A model generated the notes under the pieces. The model was given only the letters and a program-made list of their open reading frames with translations, was not told the DNA's origin and ran no database searches. The translations under genes were made by a program, and so were the position numbers. Shown one piece after another: positions 25,403 to 37,421 of a stretch of 64,000 nt of DNA. How positions within the stretch are numbered: position 1 is the stretch's first letter; each line of letters starts with the position of its first letter. The DNA is from Manduca sexta (taxonomy: Eukaryota; Arthropoda; Insecta; Lepidoptera; Sphingidae), in assembly GCF_014839805.1 (NCBI RefSeq), contig NC_051129.1, positions 9,180,920 through 9,244,919 of the forward strand. Reading direction: 5' to 3'.

Positions 25403-26140
25403 CTGCAATTTCTCAAACAAACAGACAATCTATTTCAAACAGTTTTACATCATTACCACAGTAACTGTTGTGCATGGAACGGTGTACAAATTGCGCCTTA
25501 TTTACAATCAAACTTCAAACGTTTGCAGGAGCATACACCAGGGTAGTCACGAATTGATTCTGAACTGCCTTTAGACATGCGAAGATTCCTTCCTACTAAT
25601 AGAGAAGTTACGTAGAGAAATTGCCTTTGCATTTTACTTTGAGTTTTTAGCGCAGTTGCAAATTGGATCCCGTTGATCTTGCTTGCAGACCTTTAGGTTA
25701 AAATGTAGGTTACTTTAAGAAAAATAGCATCTTTTAAATAATTTGAAATGTTTGAATATCTCGCTGCCTTTCAGAAACATGGCCAAAAGTATTTTCCAAC
25801 GCAGTAATTGTGTAGGACGTAAGCATCAGATACACAATAATATTTGCTTATCATTTCAAGTTTAAATTAATATTAGAATCGATCACCGACAAGAGAATCT
25901 CCAGTTTTTCCGACTGACATTGGCGAATTAGTCGTCTTTCAACGATGCCACACTCTAAAAAATTGAATTGAAGAAAATCTCCAAGAATTTCTGGTATATG
26001 TTTTGGTTTTTTATTTATAGTTTTAGGCATTGGGTTGAATGATCATCTTGCATAGTGACCTATCAACAGATATTTACACAAACAGCTCAGCATTCTAAAC
26101 TAATTGATGTTATCTTTAGGAATGTTTCCTATTACCTAGA
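25403..26140. other. No gene seen
   Basis: The sequence is AT-rich with no recognisable coding or repeat content. Confidence 0.4.
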
Positions 26141-26378
26141 TTGCCTCGGTGGCGTAGTTGTACTGCATGCGCGGTACGACAGCGCTCTGAGATCTTGGAT
26201 TCGATCCCGGATCGGGCAAAGTGTTATTGGGTTTTCTGCTCAGTATCAGCCTTGAGCGTGTAATTTGTACCCATAAGGCGATAGACTCGCCCCTGTGACA
26301 TCATGAGACGGAATACGGCGAAAAGTGGGCCTGGTTGCGCCTCTGCATACCCCTTCGGGGATAAATGCGTGATGTGTT
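26141..26378 (+). repeat. tRNA-derived SINE, full-length reference copy
   Basis: The head 'tgcctcggtggcgtagttgt' and the B-box-like 'ggattcgatccc' are followed by 'gggttttctgctcagtatca', 'ggcgatagactcgcccc', 'ggcgaaaagtggg' and 'gcataccccttcggggata'. Other copies: 14374-14500, 28410-28615, 37299-37421, 38849-39073 (-), 43408-43512 (-), 45377-45590 (-), 50026-50280 and 62412-62668 (-). Confidence 0.88.
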
Positions 26379-26766
26379 TGTTTTATTTTTAGTAATCCCG
26401 TTATCATATTTAGTGGATCAAAGATCCAAAATTAAATTATCGAAGTGACAAAGCTAGAGCAATATAACCAATACATTAACAGAATAATCATGTTTAATGT
26501 ATTCATGCATAAGTAATGTGTTAAAATGTTCAGTCGGACGTTCTATGTATTTCGACAACTAAGTAATCCCGCTTTTTTTGGAGTTTCCTTATTATTTCCT
26601 ATTAGCGTTTCTTTATTTGAATCGTTTAAATAATGTATATTCAATAGTAGTAATGTTTTAATAAGTTTATGTTAATAATACAATATAATATTGCAATTAC
26701 AGGTTGAATTGCATAATTTATTCTTATCATAATTATATGTTTGTAATTAGCAACAACACTAAAAAC

Positions 26767-26925
26767 TTAGGGACCGTTTATAAGTAAATTTGACGGCTAA
26801 TGTAGACAGTTCTCATTTTATAACCATTTATTTACGAGCTTTAATTACAGTGTTACTTTTGTACTTGGTCAGTTTAGACATTTATGTGACTAGAATGTAC
26901 TCAGACCTTGTGGAACTGACCCTAA
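26767..26925. mobile_element. Small TIR element ('ttaggg...ccctaa')
   Basis: The left end 'ttagggaccgtttataagt' and the right end (reverse complement) 'ttagggtcagttccacaagg' are inverted. Relatives lie at 27866-28098, 31598-31746 and 59566-59870. Confidence 0.75.
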
Positions 26926-27749
26926 GCGTGAAATATTAAATGCTTTGTTCATACTGTCGGCTACATTTAAAAGGTCGTATCTTCGTTTTTAAACGAAGTA
27001 AACTTTTGTTTGTCATTTTGTACAAAATATGTACTATCTAACGTACGAAGTAATTTATAATTTCGAAACAATATTGGGTTTTCCACTTTTTATTATTGTA
27101 GCCGCCACGGACTGACTATAATCATAGCGCGTGTTGGAATATTGTAAGCAATTGTGATACTTAATTTATAAATAAATGATGTTGCAGAACAAAATCACTT
27201 TCATCAAAAAAGAGGCAATTTTAATTCCGCATTCTTTAAATATTATGAATAAAGAGCAATGAAGTAATTTGTTTTACAATTCGATTAAAAATGTCAAACA
27301 GGGACCTTCCAATTTTAATGGACGTTCGTGTGAGGGCGAATTTTTCAGTTCCGTAATTTTTCATTCCATTTAAAATACTCAAACGGCCTGTTTCGGTGTA
27401 CAGGAAAATGCCATTACGCAGCTTATTGATGACTGCTCACATAAAATGAGCCTTATTTACATTCAAATGTATGCAAAATTTGAAAGGGCCTTTCTTCATC
27501 GATTTAATTACACTAGATCGGTTGTCAGATTTATACGATTTTAATAGCGTATTCCGTGACGTTATTACTGTTAAGTCGGTTTCACTCTCAGTTTCAAACA
27601 TTATGAAAATTTTCTTCTTTTTATTTTTTACTTTATGGTTATCTATCGCCAATTTTTATTCGTATAATAACATTATATCTATACGCAACCTATAGTTGTA
27701 GGAAATAAATATAGTCGGGGTGAATAGGCGGTTAAGGTAAATAGGAGAT

Positions 27750-27852
27750 TTTTTGGCGGTTATATACACGGCTATCAAAGCTGTCCATCGATTAGAACGC
27801 CCGTAATTGCAAAAAGACGGATTTGGCCCCGTATATGGAATAAGGCCCTCTG
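27750..27852. repeat. Right arm of the 'aaaaagacggattt' inverted-repeat family
   Basis: 'ggctatcaaagctgtccatc', 'gcccgtaattgcaaaaagac' and 'ggataaggc'-like blocks match the right half of 11194-11400. Confidence 0.7.
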
Positions 27853-27865
27853 ACCTTAGTTCAAT

Positions 27866-28098
27866 TTAAGAGCCTATTTCACAACTTCTAAGTAGATGCT
27901 ATTTCGTCATATAAATGTATAAGCCGCCCAATAAAAAGTCTAGTTTAGTATATTTTTGAATTTGTATTTTTATTGTTTTCCTTGACTATATTCTGTTCTG
28001 TGTCTTTATTAGTAAATAAATAAATAAATTACAAAAGTTACTCCACGCACACAAATAAATGATACTAAAATTACTTTACTAGTGAAACAGACCCTTAG
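27866..28098. mobile_element. Small TIR element ('gagcctatttcacaa' family)
   Basis: 'ttaagagcctatttcacaac' at the left and 'tgaaacagacccttag' at the right are inverted. It includes an AAAT run and probably a small insertion compared with the 150-bp relatives. Confidence 0.65.
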
Positions 28099-28409
28099 TC
28101 ACTTATAATTTATTCATGGATAACCTTTATCCAATGACTCAAAATGAATAATCTTCTAAATAATTTTCTGAACACTAAGAAAATATCAAGTGCTTACTTA
28201 GCCTCTTGGCTGCACTTTACATATATCTATTGGGATGTAGGCACGTTTTATATTTTCTAGTACAAGTCGTTTGTATCAAGTTGGTAGAAACTTACAACCT
28301 CGTGTACACTCCTAGTTCTCATTATATTGAACAAACTGTAGCGTGCCGGCACCGAAGTTGGCGTGTAGACGCCGTAAGAACATTTTCTATAGCTCTTTCC
28401 AAAACAACT

Positions 28410-28615
28410 GGCTAGGCCCATATTTTACGGTACGACTGCAGTGTTGAGGTCTGGAGTTCGATTGCCGGGTCAGGCAAAGTGATATTGGCTTTTTCTAACT
28501 CAATATCCGGAGTCTGAAATTTCTGACCGATATGGCGATAGACTCGGCCCCTATCAAATTATGAGACGAAATACACACGGCGGAAGGTGGATAAATCAAT
28601 CGCGTGTGTGTGTAT
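28410..28615 (+). repeat. SINE copy with degraded head and GT-rich tail
   Basis: 'ggtctggagttcgattgccg', then 'ggtcaggcaaagtgatattg' and 'cgatagactcggcccctat', matches the 26141-26378 family and ends in GTGT repeats. Confidence 0.8.
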
Positions 28616-29346
28616 GCTTTTCATAGCGAAAAATAATTCAATAAATAGGCATCTCTAACGACCAGTTTTACCATTAAAGTCAAAATGTCTATTATTTTTA
28701 ATTTGGCAGTTTTTAAACAGGCTATGATGTGGGTAACATTTCAGATCACATTAATTATATTATTCTATAAATTAATATTAATTACAATCAAATTTGACAA
28801 AGACAACCTCGAAGAAATTAAAACGCCTACATCCCTATTACCTGCCGAAATGTAAACACTTCTAAACCCGACAACTTTAAAATTCCTTTTTTTTATACAA
28901 CCTTTTTTAAAGATAAAGACACGAAACGTATCTTATTAATGTTGGTGCGAGTCGGTGAAGCGTAAAGTGTAATTAGCGTGTGGTTACAGCGACGAGCGGT
29001 CGGCTGCAAGAGATATTGTCCTTCCCGGAGAAAAGATTAGTATTCCCGTTTTCCCCCTTTATTTTGTGCGTCGTGGCTTTTATTTCATTGTTATTATAAA
29101 AAGCCACGATGAAACGTAATTAATCCGAGTACTTGCTAAAAAAAATAGAAATAAAATACGTTTATTATTGTAACTCATAATAAACATAAATTATAAATAT
29201 TATCAGAAATTGTATCTAATTATAGTCATTTAAAATAATAACGATAAAACACTAAGGCAAAAATACGCGAAAATTATGGATCGTATGGTGCTGATGGTTG
29301 ACAAGACGTCTGATGTCAGAGGGAACATAAACTCGAATGTGTTCTA
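28616..29346. other. No gene seen
   Basis: AT-rich. A local inverted pair 'aaaagccacgatgaaa' / 'cgtcgtggctttt' occurs at about 29070-29115. Confidence 0.4.
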
Positions 29347-29483
29347 CAGTGGCGAAGGCCCCATATAAGCTGATTAAAAATATTATTGTTATTAGAACGA
29401 TTTGAAGACTGCATTCTTCCGTGTTAGAAGTGTGGATATCATGTGTTGGGTTCCATTTTAGAATACTTCATCCTTCGCCACTG
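29347..29483. mobile_element. 137-bp TIR element 'cagtggcgaagg...ccttcgccactg'
   Basis: The 12-bp ends at 29347-29358 and 29472-29483 are perfect inverted repeats. The interior has 'gtgttgggttccattttaga'. One end recurs at 3097-3108. It is too short to encode a protein. Confidence 0.8.
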
Positions 29484-30174
29484 GTGTTCTGAATACAGAA
29501 TGCGGACAGCAGCTGTTTTTATTACTATTCTTTCTAAATTCATGACGAGCCAAAACATAAAATGCTTTTTAAATGAGAGTGCGAATGAATGTACTAAACT
29601 TTAACGCATACCAATAGATAAATGAGATTCCTACGACCATTAACTTGACATTGCCATATAATATTTTGTAGTCACTTAAATAAAAACATAAAATAAGGTC
29701 CTTTAAAATCCTACGGCCGATTTTCTCGAGTCATATTTTCAGGTAAACTGTTACAGCCAGACATAAGTGGATTTTGATTTATTTATTAAATTCTATTGTG
29801 ATAAAGCTATTTTGATAAAAGTTAAACCTATTATGCGTAATAAAATTTATTTGTAAATAACATCAGAAAAACGAAAATCATTTTAATAAGAAACAGAAAC
29901 TATTTAAAAGATCAAAGCGTTGCGTAAACAAAGCTTGTGCGATAAGACATCCATAAAGGGGTCCACAATAAGATATCTTCACTTTCAAGGGTCAGAGAAT
30001 AAGAATTTAAAGAATTCTAAAGAGACCTCACGAGCCCTTTTAGTTGATTGCTTATTGTGCGTCCACATCTGTCATATACAATGTAATTTTTTAGACCTTA
30101 AATTATAAAAATATAATATAAAGGCTTACAATTACATTTATAATATTTATAATATAAGTATGAAAGTTGAAGTA

Positions 30175-30234
30175 GGATACAGTCAAATATAAAATGGCAG
30201 TAGTGGATACAGTCAAATATAAAATGGCAGTAGT
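30175..30234 (+). repeat. 30-bp unit, two perfect tandem copies
   Basis: Units at 30175-30204 and 30205-30234 begin 'ggatacagtcaaatataaaa' and are identical by eye. Confidence 0.9.
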
Positions 30235-30722
30235 ACAAACAAAATAGTTCAATTGTTTATATCTTACTAAATTTTAATATTGTAGTTCAAATATGAGTTT
30301 ATTTGGTAAAAAAATTTGCTCTAAATCATATAATCCGCGTGGCCTTGAATCCCAATTTAATATCTCGTATCCAATCATAATAACGGAGCGTATCTAAAAA
30401 CAAGAATATCGATTCAATTTCCCCGTACCTCTGCCAGCTCGATATTATATTATTCCTAAGAGTCTTAGCAACTAGTATCCAATACGTACTCTGTAAGCCC
30501 ATAATTCTCATTAGGTTTTACACCACGGCCAACGGCGCCGTAAAAGCCAAAGACTTAATTAACTTCCCAGAGATTTCACTTCGCGTTTATTTGGCACTGA
30601 ATTTGGTCCCGGTAATAAAAATAAGTAATGTATTGCGTTCAGGTGTAGGTCCCGTGACGCTTGCGTGGTATTAGTTTCATGATTGATGGTTTGTAATGTA
30701 ATTACTGGTAATTTGTTATGTG

Positions 30723-30723
<1 letters not shown>

Positions 30724-30768
<45 letters not shown>
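30724..30768. repeat. (AT)n microsatellite
   Basis: About 22 uninterrupted AT dinucleotides, directly abutting the end of an antisense interspersed repeat. Confidence 0.95.
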
Positions 30769-30771
<3 letters not shown>

Positions 30772-30960
30772 AACATAGTCCCCTTTTCTGTCTGTGTGTT
30801 TGTTATCGATTTTCTCAAAATCTACTGAACGGATTTTTATGAAATTTGGTATGAAGTTAGTATAAGACCTTGGGAAGGTTATACGCTACTTTCTATCCCG
30901 GGAAAATATATAGTGGGATTTTTATCCTGTTAAACTCCTTGCAATAGCTAGTGAACGTAT
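30769..30960 (-). repeat. Interspersed repeat tail, antisense
   Basis: 'tctactgaacggatttttat', then 'gaaatttggtatgaagttag' and 'tttctatcccgggaaaatat', is the reverse complement of the tail seen at 55822-56040. It lacks the 'gcggcttcgcccgcg' end. Confidence 0.75.
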
Positions 30961-31159
30961 CATAATATTTACCGTTCCGGTATGAATAAGAACTAAAAGT
31001 TTTACGTCATACATATCATATAAGGTTTCAGTTTTAAGGAACTCGTGTCGAAATCGAATATTATCCCAAAGGAATTAGAGTTTGAAAATACTCATTTCTA
31101 TTAAACCAGAGCGAGACCGTTACGCTCGGTATTGCTACGAAGAAACAAGAGACAATACC

Positions 31160-31345
31160 GTTAGTATAAAAATATTCTTGTGAGGGTATTTGTGACACCT
31201 TTTGCTATAAATTACAAGTATTGACGGACCGAGGTAGTCGACAGCTGGTTGGTTAACAGTCGTATCAGTTGGTTGGTTGGTGAAAGAATTCTGTAGTTAG
31301 TGATATTTCGTTTTACTTTAATCAGGATCGCTTTTCCTAAGATTA
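31160..31345 (+). repeat. Dispersed repeat with TATA-like block (copy 2)
   Basis: 'gggtatttgtgacacctttt' then 'gctataaatt', 'gttggttggtgaaa' and 'gatcgcttttcctaa' follow the same order as 8000-8200. Confidence 0.7.
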
Positions 31346-31597
31346 TTTATTAATTTAAGTGTATCTTGAGAGGTGCTTGAACCTGTCTAGACACCATCCT
31401 AGATACACTGCATTAAGATGTTTTTTTTTATTATTAATAGCGAACGATCGAAAACTCCATCCGATGGTAACCAATCACATAGATGAACAGGTGTTGAATA
31501 AAGATATATTATCAAATAATCATGAGAAAGTTACTTTTCTTTAGGTCAGGAAATTGAAATTATGGTGATAACAGTAAGTATTAAAAGTTTAAATAAT

Positions 31598-31746
31598 TTA
31601 GGACCTATTTCACAAGTCCGAGTAAATGCTGCTCGTCACATAAAGGTAAGCCGACCAAATACGAAAGTCACACTCTAATCAATTCTCCCAAATAAATTAA
31701 TAGCTAAAAGCTATTTAATACTTGAAACTTGTGGAACAGACCCTAA
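31598..31746. mobile_element. Small TIR element, best-preserved copy
   Basis: 'ttaggacctatttcacaagt' at the left and, reversed, 'ttagggtctgttccacaagt' at the right. Length 149 bp. Confidence 0.82.
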
Positions 31747-31969
31747 TAACGGCTGGGAACAAATGCAATAAGAATTATCTAACTTACGCCATTTGCTTTT
31801 TAAAATAGAAGAAACTTGATATGTATTTCGATGTGCGAAAGTATAAAATGGTTTACAATATTATAATATGATAATTCAATGTTCACGAACCACATTAGTA
31901 TCTCTGTCTTATTCTTTTACGATGTAAAAATATTTATATTTCCCACCTTTTCACAATAACTACACACCT

Positions 31970-32132
31970 TTCCCGCCGTAGTGGCCCACGTAAATGTCGC
32001 GTTCCGGTTCCAACAGGCCGGCATAATTGTGGTGTCTGTCTAGGGGTAATCATCTCTCGTCAGTCGACATTCTATTGAAACACACTCCACTTACCACCAG
32101 GTGCAATGTGATCACTTCGCCGTGCGCGTAAA
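31970..32132 (+). repeat. 'gccggcataattgt' dispersed repeat
   Basis: 'aacaggccggcataattgtg', then 'catctctcgtcagtcgacat' and 'ccactta'/'ccaccaggtgcaatgtgatc', in the same order as 11895-12095. Confidence 0.8.
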
Positions 32133-32689
32133 AAAATTCTTTACCATCAAGTATATAATTCAGTAATACACAACAAATTTGTATCCCATTACGCGGTAGT
32201 TTAATAGTTGATTTGGACCGAATTGCAATTGAAATGAGTGTGTCACTATGCGGTCCGCATAATTCTAGTGTTCATGAAATGTAGCCGTCACCATGGCCGT
32301 AATGATGTGTATGGAATTATTTTTTACCGCACCCATTTTGTTACAATTGAGTTATTAGTTTAATGTATGATATATAACTTTTTTTAATGAATGTTCAATT
32401 TATATTTATTATTCTTATATAATACATGTCACTTATAAATATCAAAATTTGTGTTTTCTGTTAAGAACTAACGATATTATTTTAAACTTCAAAGAGGAAG
32501 TTGTATATAGGTCGCTTGCTATCAATTATATTTTTTTACCATAACATAATATTTTTTACCAAAGATTATACCCAATAATAATAAAGAGTAAGTAACATCA
32601 TCAATTTATCTACCATTCAATAAATGCTTTCTAAACTCTAACTTTCGACTTCGGATCTCAAAATTGTAATATTTATCATTAGACACGCG

Positions 32690-33030
32690 ATGATTCAAAC
32701 CCGGGAACTTCGAGCGGTGTCGTCCCGCTCAATACTACACTGAGGTACTCCAGTGGGCAGTGACTACAAAGATACAGAAATAACTATATCAAATCCAACC
32801 CTCTCAGAAATATAGGACCATGATATGATGCTGTTATGAAGAGGGTAGTAGTAATCTATAAACCCAAGAAGAATACCCCGTCCTACAACAATCGACATCC
32901 AGGTTGTGGACTGCATCAAATACCAGCACAATACACCACTTGTGAATGAAAGCATGGATCCTCGCGTCAAAGGCATACCGATTCTATATCAGTCGACTGG
33001 CATTAAAGGCTCGCTAGGAATTTCATGTCA
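32690..33030 (-). repeat. SINE-like repeat, antisense
   Basis: A tRNA-like region read in reverse ('gattcaaacccgggaacttc', 'cccgctcaatactacac') is followed by 'ccaccctctcag'-type body sequence. The 70-residue antisense frame (32764-32976) lies wholly in it and shows no domain. The family is uncertain. Confidence 0.5.
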
Positions 33031-33063
33031 CGTCAGATTATACCTTTCCGTAATTATTATTGT

Positions 33064-33356
33064 AGACTAGTTGACCAGACAGACGTTGTCCCGTCTTAAC
33101 TATGAACTTGCAGCGCGCATTCTGTCAATCGCTGACAGTTATTTCAAACAATTGACAGTTATATAAAATTAATATTTTCGTTAAGTTTTCTTAAATTATA
33201 TAATTTAAAATTTTTTGATTTTTTTCTTTCATAAGAACCCTCTCCTGACAATAACAAACACAACAAAAAAAAGTGAAATCAGTCCAGCCGTTCACGCATG
33301 ATGGCGTGACCAAGGGAAATAGGGATTCATTTTTACATATATAGATAGATAGATAT
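33064..33356 (+). repeat. Interspersed repeat ending in (GATA)n
   Basis: 'gcgcattctgtcaatcgctg' then 'agtccagccgttcacgcatg' and 'gaccaagggaaatagggatt' lead into 'atagatagatagata', a common lepidopteran repeat ending in a microsatellite. Confidence 0.75.
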
Positions 33357-33572
33357 AATAGCTGAGATGGATAGAATAAACTTGGTAATAAGATAATTAT
33401 TGTTGTAGATGTTGTAATAGCTGAGATGCTTAGGATAAAAATTGGTAATAAGATAATTATTGTTGTAGATGTTGTAAATAGCTGGGATGGTTAGAATAAA
33501 ATTTGGTAATAAGATAATTATTGTTGTAGATGTTGTAATAGCTGAGATGGTTAGAATAAAACTTTGTAATGA
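33357..33572 (+). repeat. 60-bp minisatellite, 3.6 copies
   Basis: Units start at 33361, 33420, 33481 and 33541 (periods 59, 61, 60) and read 'gctgagatggttagaataaa', then 'ttggtaataagataattatt' and 'gttgtagatgttgtaata'. It abuts the GATA run of the preceding repeat. Confidence 0.93.
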
Positions 33573-36524
33573 TATTGGATTTCTTTTTTGTGTGTCTTGT
33601 TTCTTAAGACATTCATGTTTAGGGACGCGATCTCACATTTCGATGCGTAATTAAAAAAATCTAAAATAAAGGCACTATTTTGTAACATATTGTATATTTG
33701 CTATTCCATTGTAGACTGTTTTGTGTCTCTTCGTAGCCGTACACTCTTAACAGAGTGTTCATGTTTCGGTCGATTGAAATGGTGCCGTTTTCGCGATGCG
33801 TCGCCATATACCTCGATGTTTGGCGCAGTAAGCATTCTATTTTGTGTAGCATAAACTAAAAATAATATTATACTTTCCAACTATAAAGGAATGAATTATA
33901 GTGACATAGTTTCTTCGTTAGTCTCCATAAGCAATAAACATTTATTCAAACTTCTAATTTTAATAATATTGGGAGTAGCAGTCAGTAGACAAATAGAATT
34001 TATAATAAATTGTGTTTTTATAGTATAATACTATCTAATCACATTAAATACATTTCATCCAAAATTGGAGTCTTATTTTAACATTCGCTTGTAAGCGTAT
34101 CTCTCAAAGGCATATTAAAGTATGTCAAAGCGCTAAATTCGTGGAAAACGACAAAACGCGTTTTAACCGTTAAGCGATTATTTTAATACGTTATACCAGA
34201 CAAGCGCTGAAGCGCTGCGCATTTTCAAGTTTTTCACATGTAACTCGAGTGAAACTATTCTAAAACCTTTTCACGGCATGGTTCTAAACGTTGAAATCAA
34301 ATCAAATAGCTGGTTCGACCGACCGACATGTGTAAATGGAGAATGGATGCCGAGTGCACTGTGGTCAGTAACACAACTCCGCTTTATAGTTATTTTATTT
34401 AACATAGCATACTGTAGTGTCATGAAGAGGTCATTTTATTTATATAGAATATTTCTGTATTTTCATAGAACTGTCGGTTCTTCGTCTCATATAATGTTAT
34501 GTGAGGAACCAGCTTCTGTAATGTAATAGTTAAGATTCCAGCATTGCATCGTCGAATGGAAGATCTGATCATGACAGTGCGCAACAATCGAGATGAAATC
34601 GTAATTATTGTAACGTAAGGTTCAAATCGAAACTCGGGCTGTCAAATTATAATCTAATGCTCACAAAAAGGAGAGCCTTGACGTCATAGAGTCAATTATA
34701 ATTGGTGTGGACGAAAATCTAGGCACAGTCAAACAATAGACCGCTCGGTTTTAATTTATCATAGAGAAATATTTAAATAAAAGTACAAATTTCTTTCTAA
34801 ATTCAAATTAGGAACGACCTAAATAAGAAGCGGGTATTTATTCGACTGAGAAACAGTTATAAAAGTTCTGTAGTTCTAAGAATATTTAATATAAATAATG
34901 TTGTGTGACCTTTGTTCTCTAATTCAAATTGAAGTTATGTAAAACATATTTTTATAATTAATTAATTTCGAAAAATATCGCGATTTAATTTTCTATTCGT
35001 ATTTTGTTAGAGTAGAAAAATCTTTAAACTTCGGCCTACATCCAGATCAGAAATAATCTAAATACTTAATTCATTTTATTGTAAATTTCATTCAGTTAAA
35101 AAAAACATTAAAGGTACTACATATGCATATTTTTTGGGAACTACATTTGCAGGTCACTATTTAATTAAAATTCCTATAAGGCCATTCGGGTAAGATCGGA
35201 TAAAGTGTAAGATCGAATATGTCGAAACAACGGATATGATTATTTTTGGATAAGTAGAAGATTGGGTAAAGTGTCTCTCGAAAAAAGGGAGTCTCAATAA
35301 ACAAAAAATCAATATTCCTCTCGACTCATCAAAAAACGGTCCGAACAAAGTCGACTGCACTCAATTGTGATTAGTCTCAACTTCTACAATTATGGACATA
35401 CTTCGAATAGTATAATAACTATTACAATACAAAACGAGAAACATAATGAGCCGTAATAAAATAAGATTGTACTACCGCATTAATTTCCACTACGTCGATA
35501 GTTAGATGTGGCTAGCACGCTTGCAAGCCCACGAAAATTGGATTATAACGGGCTATTGAAAGGGTCGAAATGTTGTCAATAAACAAATTGTTTACGTCAC
35601 TTTTATTCCTGCGATATGAAATAAACAATGCAGCAATATCGAAAATTTTATAAGTCATGCCGGTTTAGTAATTTGAACGGTATTTTTGATATATTTCATA
35701 GATTAGATATTGTAAGGCTCATCGCAAACTGAACGAAACAGATTTTTAAAAGTTGCAATAATTTATTTTAAATCTAATTATTATTTAGCGTTGGTTTTAT
35801 GTTGATAATTACTGTTTTGTAATTTTTACCAAATACTTACATACTCGAAAAATCATATAAATCTATAATGAACAGTCTTGATTAGCTCAAAAAACAGTGT
35901 AACATTTTAAATGTAAAAGTTTAAAGTTTTTTGTATATACCTATTCAAATATTAATTAAAAGAAATCATCATAAAATGGTGAAAAAATCGGTACGATATT
36001 TTTTAAACACAAACGAATTCATAACACGACATCTTAATTCGCAACTAATTATTCAAAGCTATGTTTTAACCTAGAAAAAATAGTTCAATTTTTATTTCGG
36101 TTGAAGACGTTCAGACGCGCAAAGTAGCGCGATGAAACTAGTATTTCTTAATACATAAAGAACGTCTAAAATTTTTGTTTGTTTTTCATCATTAAAATAC
36201 ACAAAGAAGACTGCAGCTTAGATAACTAGTAAAAAGAAAATAACACCGATGTTTTGAACGCCGCAGTGCCAAAAAATGTTTTAGAAAGCTGTGTATTAAA
36301 TTCAGTTTTATGGAATAGTATATTCCTGTGTATGCCTTGCGCGGTCGGGAAGTAGTACGTGATAATTTTTCTCTTTTTTTTTAATTATTATTGTTTAAAT
36401 AATACAGTCCAGTTATTAAAAGGTTCTTTCAACAAATGGTCCTTCGAGCCGGAGTTGCTCATATTGATTACAGCAAATATATTGTCTCTTCATTGTTTCT
36501 TCTTCTATTTATATTGTATTACTA
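33573..36524. other. No gene seen
   Basis: AT-rich with scattered short frames (34278-34526 and 35157-35360), none with domains or splice context. Confidence 0.45.
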
Positions 36525-36790
36525 GGTATTACTCGCGACTTCGCCTGCGTTAACGACCTTACAAGTCCCGAAATCATTGTACCGATCCATAGCGGCATCT
36601 TTACGACACTAGCGACATCTATTTAAAATATTAGATATTTTATTATTATTCCCCACCGAAGTAAATTACCAGGATAAAAACTGGCCTATGTGTTAATCCA
36701 GGACGTAGTCTATTTTTATGCCAAATTTCATCCAAAACCGTTCAGTTGTTACGGAGTTTACTTCTAACAAATATACATCTCAATTTATAC
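36525..36790 (+). repeat. Diverged 'cgcgacttcgcctgcgt' interspersed repeat
   Basis: 'tactcgcgacttcgcctgcg', then 'ggcctatgtgttaatccagg' and 'ccaaatttcatccaaaaccg', in the same order as 20455-20730. Confidence 0.8.
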
Positions 36791-37298
36791 AAAAATATCC
36801 GCATTTGTAAGATAAGATATGATAAGATGTGAATTAAGATGTCTAGGTCCATCAAGTGCTTAGTCAATTTTAGACGAGTTACCTGTTATAGATAGGGTTT
36901 TCGAATCGGATCCTTTGACGTCCGCTGCACGGAGATTTCCTTCCGGCCGCTTTCAGTTACCTGACTCAAGTTGACTATTGTGCAATACAATGAAGATTGG
37001 TTGACAGGCTCGCGATGCATTTGAATGGTTTGTTTTAAATATGGAAAGTAAGTGTTTTATGGTTAGTATACCTTTGTATAAAATGTCAAAACTTTAGAGT
37101 TTATTAAGTTTGATATGAATACTATGCAAAGTTCTATATTGGATAAATTAAAATGTATTTTATTTGTCTAGAAATAAACAAACAGCAGTGACTTATTGCC
37201 TCGTCCATGTGTTTCAAAATACCTTGAACACATATTGTTATCTTAGACTTTTATAAATAAAATTAAAACAAACCTTAGAAGTCTCTTGATAAATAATT

Positions 37299-37421
37299 TC
37301 GGGATTTTCTGCTCATTATCAGCCTATGACGTCATGGGACGGAATACGCATGGCGAAGAGTGGGTACACTAGTTGTCCCTCTGCCCAGCTCTTCCAGGAT
37401 AAAAGTCCTGAATGTATGTGT
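37299..37421 (+). repeat. Internally deleted SINE copy
   Basis: 'gggattttctgctcattatc' runs directly into 'tgacgtcatgggacggaata', skipping about 40 bp present in 26141-26378, then 'ggcgaagagtgggtac' and 'cctctgccc'. Confidence 0.75.

Noticed and set aside
30724..30768. (AT)n tract as a regulatory or origin signal
   Set aside because: A plain dinucleotide microsatellite at a repeat end explains it.
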